A DNA stretch of 5,464 nucleotides from an uncultured Lachnospiraceae bacterium (GTDB taxonomy: Bacteria > Bacillota > Clostridia > Lachnospirales > Lachnospiraceae). Both the position numbers and the translations under genes were made by a program. Below, piece after piece: positions 1 to 5,464 of the stretch. The notes below the pieces were generated by a model, which worked only from the letters and a program-made list of their open reading frames with translations, did no database searches and was not told where the DNA came from. The stretch spans positions 1 to 5,464 of the forward strand of contig CAJOQZ010000021.1 in assembly GCA_905236585.1 (NCBI GenBank). Direction: 5' to 3'. How positions within the stretch are numbered: position 1 is the stretch's first letter; every line of letters begins with the position of its first letter.

Positions 1-189
1 AAAGGTGTAGTTGATGGTGTGGAATACGCGCATAATGGTGTGGTAAGTGAAAAAATCCCGTAAAATCGCGGAATTTTGAATGGGTTATGCAAGGTCCATA
101 ATTCTTACTATGTCTATCAGGCGACGCCGTATGAGTTTACGCACCCGGATTTCATTTATGCGGAGGATAAGGTGTTTGATGGGATTTGA
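1..189 (+). pseudogene. Possible remnant or 3' end of an unidentified gene, broken by an in-frame stop
   Basis: Frame 1 is open from the window edge to a TAA at 61-63. It then continues in the same frame from 64 to a TGA at 187-189. The second part reads as convincing protein sequence, including YYVYQATPYEFTHPDFIYA and ending EDKVFDGI. It has no ATG in frame after the TAA; only a TTG at 76 without a good ribosome binding site is available. The other two forward frames hit stops within the first 12 bases. The simplest reading is the C-terminal end of a gene that enters from the left and has acquired a nonsense codon. Alternatively, 1-63 is the true end of one gene and 64-189 is unrelated. I do not recognise the family. 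This is inference from reading-frame quality only. Confidence 0.3.
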
Positions 190-257
190 TAAGGGATTGT
201 TTGTCCCAAAGGCAAGATTGGATAACAATCGATTTTGATGGACGCTTGTGCCCTTTG

Positions 258-286
258 TTGTAAAAATCAATATCTCGGATTATAAT
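258..286 (+). promoter_or_regulatory. Sigma-A-type promoter for the small-protein/protease gene pair
   Basis: A perfect -10 hexamer TATAAT lies at 281-286. A -35-like TTGTAA (4 of 6 consensus bases) lies at 258-263, exactly 17 bases upstream. Transcription would start near 293, giving a leader of about 64 bases before the ATG at 357. No operator-like palindrome was seen around it. The -10 and spacing are strong; activity is inferred. Confidence 0.6.
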
Positions 287-356
287 GATTGTAAAGAATG
301 ATTGAAGTATTCTGATGTAAACATTAACAGAGTTTGTTGTTTAAGGCGGTGATAAT

Positions 357-608
357 ATGACAACGAACAGGATGACATGGGATGAAATGGTTAAGACATA
401 TCCTGATATGTGGGTTGCTGTGGCGAATCCTGTAATGGATGGTGAAGCACCGGATATCTTGGAGGGCGATGTTGTTGCCGCAGTTAGTGACGATGATATA
501 GGTGATTATAAAGATGCCCATCGTAATCAGGGATTGAAATACCGCCGCACAACTGAGAGCGGATGGAATGGGATGTTTTATGCGGACTTTAGTATTACAA
601 CTGTATAA
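357..608 (+). CDS. Small acidic protein of unknown function, co-transcribed with an aspartic protease
   Basis: This 83-residue protein is soluble-looking, rich in Asp and Glu, and has no signal peptide or membrane segment. Recognisable blocks are MTWDEMVKTYPDMWVAV (residues 6-22), an acidic stretch around SDDDIGDY (44-51), and YRRTTE (62-67) followed by a Trp/Gly/Phe-rich tail. The start at 357 is backed by AAGGCGGTG at 343-351, a near-perfect anti-16S match. An internal ATG at 372, giving an MTWDEM start, is the alternative. The last 29 bases overlap the downstream protease gene in another frame, which suggests translational coupling. I cannot name its function. I recall similar small proteins beside retropepsin-like proteases in gut Clostridia, but that is unverified memory. 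A partner, substrate or inhibitor of the protease is conceivable; the sequence does not decide. Confidence 0.75.
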   Translation: MTTNRMTWDEMVKTYPDMWVAVANPVMDGEAPDILEGDVVAAVSDDDIGDYKDAHRNQGLKYRRTTESGWNGMFYADFSITTV

Positions 609-1080
609 CAGAAAGAATAGACCCACATTTTCTTATATATCAAACGATGAGGAAATAGCTGCTCTGTTTGACAGCGGCGCAGAGGCGCCGGTCTGGTGTG
701 CCGGGGATAAGGATTTTGTTGCAGCATATCCGAATGCAAAAAAGTTGGGAGAAGAAACAAAGATATTTGGATTCGGAAAAGACGCTGAAATGGCAGCAGT
801 ATATGTTATTCCGGACTTTTCACTGACGGATGGTAAGGAGGTATATCGTATCAAAAATCTACAGGTTGCTGTGTGCTATCATCCATTGATTGGTTGTGAT
901 TTTGTTATGAGTGATACGATGTTCTCCAAAGCAGATACATATATTCATCGGATCGGTAAAAAACAGATAGAGATATTTTTTGAGAAGGATCAATACTTGT
1001 GCGCTGTGAAAAATGCTCCCGGAACATTTAGTATTGTGACTTTTTCTCAGGAAGAGGCAAAAGATGGAAACGAAACATAG
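580..1080 (+). CDS. Retropepsin-like (single-domain) aspartic protease
   Basis: The 166-residue product carries the landmarks of a pepsin/retropepsin fold. The catalytic motif is FDSGA with Asp31, preceded by the hydrophobic strand IAALF. A glycine-rich segment IFGFG (62-66) falls where a flap could be. The family's second hydrophobic-hydrophobic-Gly motif appears as LIGCDF (103-108). One Asp motif in a chain this short means an active enzyme would have to dimerise, as retroviral proteases do (family knowledge). There is no signal peptide or transmembrane segment, so a cytoplasmic role is likely. I chose ATG 580 (MRTLVLQLY) because GGGA at 570-573 lies 6 bases upstream. ATG 568 would add four residues (MGCF). 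The gene overlaps its upstream neighbour by 29 bases and shares its promoter. Substrate is unknown, and the family assignment rests on motifs only. Confidence 0.7.
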   Translation: MRTLVLQLYNRKNRPTFSYISNDEEIAALFDSGAEAPVWCAGDKDFVAAYPNAKKLGEETKIFGFGKDAEMAAVYVIPDFSLTDGKEVYRIKNLQVAVCYHPLIGCDFVMSDTMFSKADTYIHRIGKKQIEIFFEKDQYLCAVKNAPGTFSIVTFSQEEAKDGNET

Positions 1081-1117
1081 TTTGTTCAGGATGCCGAACT
1101 TAAGAATAAAAGGATGA
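1064..1117 (+). CDS. Possible 17-codon mini-ORF overlapping the protease stop codon
   Basis: ATG 1064 opens a 17-residue frame (METKHSLFRMPNLRIKG) ending at TGA 1115-1117. AGAGG at 1053-1057 lies 6 bases upstream, a usable ribosome binding site. It overlaps the end of the protease gene by 17 bases, repeating the overlap style of the two genes before it. It may be a truncated third member of the cassette, a short coupled peptide, or chance. Nothing beyond position, binding site and length supports it. Confidence 0.2.
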   Translation: METKHSLFRMPNLRIKG

Positions 1118-1135
1118 GGCGATGAACCATATTCG

Positions 1136-1142
1136 AAAGGAG
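1136..1142 (+). promoter_or_regulatory. Ribosome binding site of the DegV-family gene
   Basis: AAAGGAG lies 7 bases upstream of ATG 1150 and fixes that start. No convincing promoter was found between 1081 and 1135, so the gene may depend on read-through from the upstream cassette or on a poorly matched promoter. Confidence 0.6.
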
Positions 1143-1149
1143 TGCAATC

Positions 1150-1998
1150 ATGTCAGTTAAGATTATCGTTGATTCTGCGAGCGACATCCCACAGACAACG
1201 GCGCAAAAATGGGGGATCACGGTGATCCCGTTAAAAGTTCGCTTCGGAGAAAAGGAATATCTCGACGGCGTTACAATTTCCAACGCCGAGTTCTATGAAA
1301 AACTGATCGAGACGGACGAGGTGCCGAAGACGAGCCAGATTCCTCCCGCGGAGTACGCGCAGTACTTTGAGGAGGCTCTGCAACATCACGACGAGGTGAT
1401 CTGCATGACGCTTTCATCCGGCGTGTCGGGATGCATCGGCAGCGCGACGATCGCGGCGGAAGGCTTCGGGGGCAGGGTGCATATTGTCGATTCGAAGCAG
1501 TTTTGCCTGTCATATTACATTTTAACAGAATACGCCGTGCGTCTGCGGGATGAAGGAAAAAGCGTTTCACAGATCCTTTCGGCGATCGAGGCATACCGGG
1601 ACAGGGTGCGGGTGCTGTCCGTTTTTGATACGCTCGAATACTTAAAAGCAGGCGGTCGTCTTTCATCGGCGGCTGCATTTGCCGGAGGACTGCTTTCAAT
1701 CAAGCCGGTCGTTACGATCACAGACGGCGTTGTGGAAGTAATCGGCAAGGCGCGCGGTTCGAAGAACGGCAACAACATTTTGATTCAGGAGATCAAAAAA
1801 GTCGGCGTCGACTACTCCATGCCGGTCTGCTTCGGCTACACGGGGCTGTCCGACGAGATGCTTCAGAAGTACATCCGCGACAGCCACGAACTATACGGCG
1901 GCAAGATCGAGAATTTTAACGTCGTCTCCGTCGGCTCGACGATCGGAACCTATGCGGGACCGGGCGCGATCGCCGTTGCCTTTTTCCCGGAAAAGTAA
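1150..1998 (+). CDS. DegV family protein (fatty-acid binding, FakB-like)
   Basis: This is a complete 282-residue protein of the usual DegV length. Family proteins bind one long-chain fatty acid and, in characterised FakA/FakB systems, present it to the FakA kinase for phosphorylation before phospholipid synthesis. Visible motifs, in order, are DSASDIP (8-14) at the N-terminus, TSQIPP (61-66), SSGVSGCIGSA (89-99), VDSKQ (113-117), LEYLKAGGRL (162-171), a KPVVTITDG stretch, and the C-terminal IGTYAGPGA (265-273). The Ser of TSQ and the GPGA loop correspond to the carboxylate-binding region in the family. It is cytoplasmic, with no signal peptide. Clostridia usually carry several DegV paralogues, so a specific ligand cannot be assigned. 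It lies 17 bases upstream of the heat-shock promoter -35 without an evident terminator, so its transcripts may run into hrcA. Confidence 0.93.
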   Translation: MSVKIIVDSASDIPQTTAQKWGITVIPLKVRFGEKEYLDGVTISNAEFYEKLIETDEVPKTSQIPPAEYAQYFEEALQHHDEVICMTLSSGVSGCIGSATIAAEGFGGRVHIVDSKQFCLSYYILTEYAVRLRDEGKSVSQILSAIEAYRDRVRVLSVFDTLEYLKAGGRLSSAAAFAGGLLSIKPVVTITDGVVEVIGKARGSKNGNNILIQEIKKVGVDYSMPVCFGYTGLSDEMLQKYIRDSHELYGGKIENFNVVSVGSTIGTYAGPGAIAVAFFPEK

Positions 1999-2015
1999 TT
2001 TGTAAAAAAATATAG

Positions 2016-2044
2016 TTGACAAAAACGGTTAAGGGTGCTACATT
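2016..2044 (+). promoter_or_regulatory. Sigma-A promoter with extended -10 for the hrcA-grpE-dnaK operon
   Basis: A perfect -35 TTGACA (2016-2021) is separated by 17 bases from a -10 TACATT (2039-2044, 4 of 6 consensus). TGC immediately precedes the -10, giving an extended -10 that can compensate for the weaker hexamer. Transcription would start near 2051, eight bases before CIRCE, so bound HrcA would cover the start region. The leader to hrcA is about 90 bases. Confidence 0.85.
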
Positions 2045-2058
2045 ATCACAAGAGGATA

Positions 2059-2085
2059 TTAGCACTCTTAATTATTGAGTGCTAA
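2059..2085 (+). promoter_or_regulatory. CIRCE operator (HrcA binding site)
   Basis: The sequence is TTAGCACTC, nine bases (ttaattatt), then GAGTGCTAA. It is a perfect 9-9-9 match to the CIRCE consensus of class I heat-shock genes. It lies between the predicted transcription start and the hrcA ribosome binding site, the standard position for repression by HrcA. It is the only CIRCE seen in the window, so the whole operon is inferred to be controlled from here. Confidence 0.98.
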
Positions 2086-2141
2086 TAAATCAAAAACCAC
2101 ACGGCTTCTTTTTTCAAAACAAAGCCGCAAGGAGAGAGCGC

Positions 2142-3200
2142 ATGGACGTTAAGGGCGAAGATGTTTTAGACGAGCGCAAGGTCAAGATCTTAAACGCCGT
2201 CATCCAGACATATCTGGATACCGGGGAGCCGGTCGGGTCGCGGACGATTTCAAAAGGCCTGGATCTGAACTTGAGTTCCGCGACGATCCGCAATGAGATG
2301 TCGGATCTCGAGGAAGACGGGTATATCGTCCAGCCGCATACATCCGCAGGGCGGATTCCTACCGACAAGGGTTATCGCTTCTATGTGAACCACTTATTGG
2401 AGGAAAAGGACGCCGAGATCAACGACATCAAGGATCTGATGATCGAGAAGACCGAGAAAATGGAAAAGGTCTTGCAGCAGGTGGTAAAAGTATTGGCGAA
2501 CAACACGCAGTACGCATCCATCATTTCCGCACCGGCGATTTCAGGGAACAAGGTCAAGTTCGTCCAGTTGTCCGCAGTGGACACGACGCACATTTTATCC
2601 GTCGTCGCGATGGAGGGCAACCTGATCAAGAACAAGATGATCGAGGTCGCCGAGCCTTTGGACGCTGAGACGCTTTTGAAACTCAACATGCTTTTGAACA
2701 CGAACTTGAACGGGCTTACGGTGCATGACATCAATCTGACGCTGATTGCCCGGATGAAGGAAGAGGCGGGAGAGTTTGAGCCGATCATTGAAAACGTATT
2801 GAATACGATTGCGGACACGATCGGGGATGATGAGAAATTAGAAGTCTATACATCCGGAGCCACGAATATTTTCAAATATCCCGAACTGGCGGATTCGGAA
2901 AAAGCAAGCCGCTTTTTAACGACATTCGAACAGAAGGAGTCGATCATCGACATGATCTCCGGCATGCAGCAGGAAACAGACGGCGCCGGAACCGGCATTC
3001 AGGTATATATAGGCGAGGAATCCCCGATTGCCGGAATGAAGGACTGCAGCGTCGTTACCGCGACATACGAACTGGGCGAGGGCGTCAAGGGCACGATCGG
3101 AATTATCGGTCCAAAGCGGATGGATTACAAGAATGTAATGAGCAACCTGAAAAACTTAAAACGCCAGTTGGATCGAACCTTAAAGCGGGATGACGGGTAG
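2142..3200 (+). CDS. hrcA: Heat-inducible transcription repressor HrcA
   Basis: The 352-residue product matches HrcA length and layout. An N-terminal winged helix runs roughly over residues 10-83 and includes GEPVGSRTIS (28-37), SSATIRNEMSDLEEDGYI (45-62) and HTSAGRIPTDKGYRFYV (66-82). A GAF-like and dimerisation region follows. The C-terminal IGPKRMDY signature falls at 322-329. HrcA binds CIRCE as a dimer and, in characterised Firmicutes, needs GroEL to fold into active form, which links repression to chaperone supply. ATG 2142 is chosen because AAGGAGAG (2129-2136) sits just upstream. The reading frame extends further upstream to a GTG at 2079, but that codon is inside CIRCE and is not a credible start. 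grpE begins 25 bases after the stop. Confidence 0.97.
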   Translation: MDVKGEDVLDERKVKILNAVIQTYLDTGEPVGSRTISKGLDLNLSSATIRNEMSDLEEDGYIVQPHTSAGRIPTDKGYRFYVNHLLEEKDAEINDIKDLMIEKTEKMEKVLQQVVKVLANNTQYASIISAPAISGNKVKFVQLSAVDTTHILSVVAMEGNLIKNKMIEVAEPLDAETLLKLNMLLNTNLNGLTVHDINLTLIARMKEEAGEFEPIIENVLNTIADTIGDDEKLEVYTSGATNIFKYPELADSEKASRFLTTFEQKESIIDMISGMQQETDGAGTGIQVYIGEESPIAGMKDCSVVTATYELGEGVKGTIGIIGPKRMDYKNVMSNLKNLKRQLDRTLKRDDG

Positions 3201-3225
3201 ATACGAACAGAAAGGCAGGAAAAAC

Positions 3226-3906
3226 ATGGCAGAAAATTTTGACACCGAAGCAACGGAAGAGGAAACGACGTCCGAAGTTACGGAAGATACAGAAAGTACG
3301 GAGATTCCGGTTGAGGACGGCGACGAGGAAGCGGAAAGCGCCTCTTCGGAAGAAGAAACGAACGCCGATGCGATAGAGGATGCTGCATCCGAAGATGAAG
3401 AAGAAGCGTCGGACGAAGACGGCGCGGCAGTAGACGGCGAAGAAAAGAAAGGCTTTTTCAAAAAGAAAAAGGACAAGCGGGACGAACAGATTGCGGATCT
3501 GACCGACCGCATCAAGCGGCAGATGGCGGAGTTTGAGAACTTCCGCAAGCGCTCCGACAAGGAGAAGTCGCAGATGTATGATATGGGCGCAAGGAGCATA
3601 TTAGAAAAGATTCTGCCCGTCGTCGATAATTTCGAACGCGGACTTGCCGGACTTGACGAGGAGGCGGCAGACCCGTTTGCAGACGGGATGAAGATGGTCT
3701 ACAAGCAGTTGATGACGACGTTGGAGGAAGCGGGCGTCAAGCCGATTGAAGCCGTCGGAGCGGAGTTCGACCCCGAATATCACAATGCGGTCATGCATGT
3801 GGACGACGACGCATACGGCGAGAATGAAATCGTCGAAGAGATGCAGAAAGGATACATCTACCACGACAATGTGATCCGGTTCAGCATGGTGAAGGTAGCG
3901 AATTGA
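3226..3906 (+). CDS. grpE: Nucleotide exchange factor GrpE
   Basis: The 226-residue product drives ADP release from DnaK and so resets the Hsp70 cycle in the cytoplasm. Residues 1-73 are a low-complexity, almost purely acidic and Ser/Thr/Ala stretch. It is followed abruptly by a lysine cluster (74-84), then the coiled-coil dimerisation helix (about 85-125, including AEFENFRKRSDKEK), a four-helix region, and the C-terminal beta-wing. The wing holds the PROSITE-type signature from FDPEYHNAVM (181-190) through GYIYHDNVIRFSMVKV (209-224). ATG 3226 is preferred because AGGA at 3217-3220 lies 5 bases upstream. ATG 3190, inside the end of hrcA, would add 12 residues but has a weaker binding site. 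The acidic tail is longer than in E. coli GrpE, though such tails are common in Clostridia. Confidence 0.96.
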   Translation: MAENFDTEATEEETTSEVTEDTESTEIPVEDGDEEAESASSEEETNADAIEDAASEDEEEASDEDGAAVDGEEKKGFFKKKKDKRDEQIADLTDRIKRQMAEFENFRKRSDKEKSQMYDMGARSILEKILPVVDNFERGLAGLDEEAADPFADGMKMVYKQLMTTLEEAGVKPIEAVGAEFDPEYHNAVMHVDDDAYGENEIVEEMQKGYIYHDNVIRFSMVKVAN

Positions 3907-3922
3907 CCGAAAGCAACTTAAT

Positions 3923-4009
3923 GAAAACGAGCGACAGCGAAGTTTGAATTTAGTGCGAGGTCGTTCTGTGAGATTAGAGAAAACGAGCGACAGCGAAGTT
4001 TGAACTTAG
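3923..4009 (+). repeat. Two copies of a 31-bp direct repeat in the grpE-dnaK gap
   Basis: Copy 1 (3923-3953) and copy 2 (3979-4009) each begin GAAAACGAGCGACAGCGAAG and differ at only one of 31 positions (T versus C near the end). The period is 56 bases. In copy 2 the end forms AAGTTTGAACTT, a short inverted repeat that is imperfect in copy 1. GTTCTGT (3963-3969) and ACAGAAC (4013-4019) flank copy 2 as an inverted pair. No coding sequence covers the repeat. Its role is unknown; a dispersed genomic repeat or a structured mRNA region are both possible. Confidence 0.85.
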
Positions 4010-4097
4010 CGAACAGAACTTCAAAAATCCGAAAGAAACGAAGCAGATTGCCAACGCGCAAGTAATGATAGAACATAAAGCAGATATAGAAAAAGCG

Positions 4098-4103
4098 AGG
4101 AGG
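4098..4103 (+). promoter_or_regulatory. Strong ribosome binding site of dnaK
   Basis: A perfect AGGAGG lies 8 bases upstream of ATG 4112. It sets the dnaK start and would support high translation despite the 205-base gap after grpE. Confidence 0.85.
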
Positions 4104-4111
4104 AACATATT

Positions 4112-5464
<1,353 letters not shown>

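Noticed and set aside
195..230. Inverted repeat GATTGTT / AACAATC with a 22-base loop
   Set aside because: It has only seven AT-rich pairs, a large loop and no T-tract, so it is not a credible terminator; it could be chance.
1082..1110. Promoter candidate for degV (TTGTTC, 17 bases, AATAAA)
   Set aside because: Both hexamers match poorly, and such matches are expected by chance in AT-rich DNA.
1271..1778. Reverse-strand open frames opposite the DegV-family gene
   Set aside because: Their Arg/Pro/Ser-rich composition and lack of ribosome binding sites mark them as shadows of the forward gene.
1982..1994. Palindrome TTTTCC-C-GGAAAA at the end of the DegV gene
   Set aside because: It lies in coding sequence, has a one-base loop and no following T-run, so it is not an intrinsic terminator.
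2079..2141. Extension of hrcA to a GTG at 2079
   Set aside because: The GTG lies within the right arm of CIRCE, has no ribosome binding site, and the extra 21 residues do not resemble HrcA. ATG 2142 has AAGGAGAG just upstream.
3190..3225. grpE start at ATG 3190 inside the end of hrcA
   Set aside because: It has a weaker ribosome binding site than ATG 3226, and the added 12 residues do not look like a GrpE N-terminus. It is not fully excluded.
3453..3471. Hairpin CTTTTTC-AAAAA-GAAAAAG and A-rich slippery tract in grpE
   Set aside because: It falls in the Lys-coding stretch of grpE and is explained by Phe and Lys codons; the frame stays intact through to the GrpE signature.
3921..3947. Short ORF starting ATG 3921 in repeat copy 1 (MKTSDSEV)
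   Set aside because: It has eight codons and no good ribosome binding site, and copy 2 of the repeat lacks the ATG.
4048..4076. Internal promoter for dnaK (TTGCCA with GAACAT 17 bases later)
   Set aside because: The -35 is good but the -10 matches only 3 of 6 positions and there is no extended -10.

Overview
The window looks like chromosomal DNA of a Clostridia-type Firmicute, most likely a Lachnospiraceae member. The grounds are the hrcA-grpE-dnaK gene order, a perfect CIRCE operator, strong AGGAGG-type ribosome binding sites, and a DnaK that lacks the roughly 25-residue insert of Gram-negative DnaK proteins. The family-level placement is inference from the general look of the proteins; no database search was run.

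Region 1 (1-1140) is visibly AT-rich. It opens with a probable gene remnant: frame 1 reads as protein-like sequence up to 189 but is broken by a TAA at 61-63. A good sigma-A-type promoter follows (258-286). Then come two overlapping genes: a small acidic protein of unknown function (357-608) and a single-domain retropepsin-like aspartic protease (580-1080). A 17-codon mini-ORF with a plausible ribosome binding site overlaps the protease stop codon. This two-gene cassette is the least conventional part of the window.

Region 2 (1150-1998) is richer in G+C and holds a complete DegV-family fatty-acid-binding protein with its own strong ribosome binding site.

Region 3 (2016-5464) is the class I heat-shock operon. 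An extended -10 promoter sits directly upstream of a perfect CIRCE inverted repeat (2059-2085). Next are hrcA (the repressor that binds CIRCE), grpE (nucleotide exchange factor) and dnaK (Hsp70, cut off by the window end after 451 codons). HrcA would repress its own operon and release it under heat or unfolded-protein load; GrpE and DnaK act together in the chaperone cycle. dnaJ would be expected just downstream, outside the window. The grpE-dnaK gap is unusually long at 205 bases and carries two copies of a near-identical 31-bp direct repeat.
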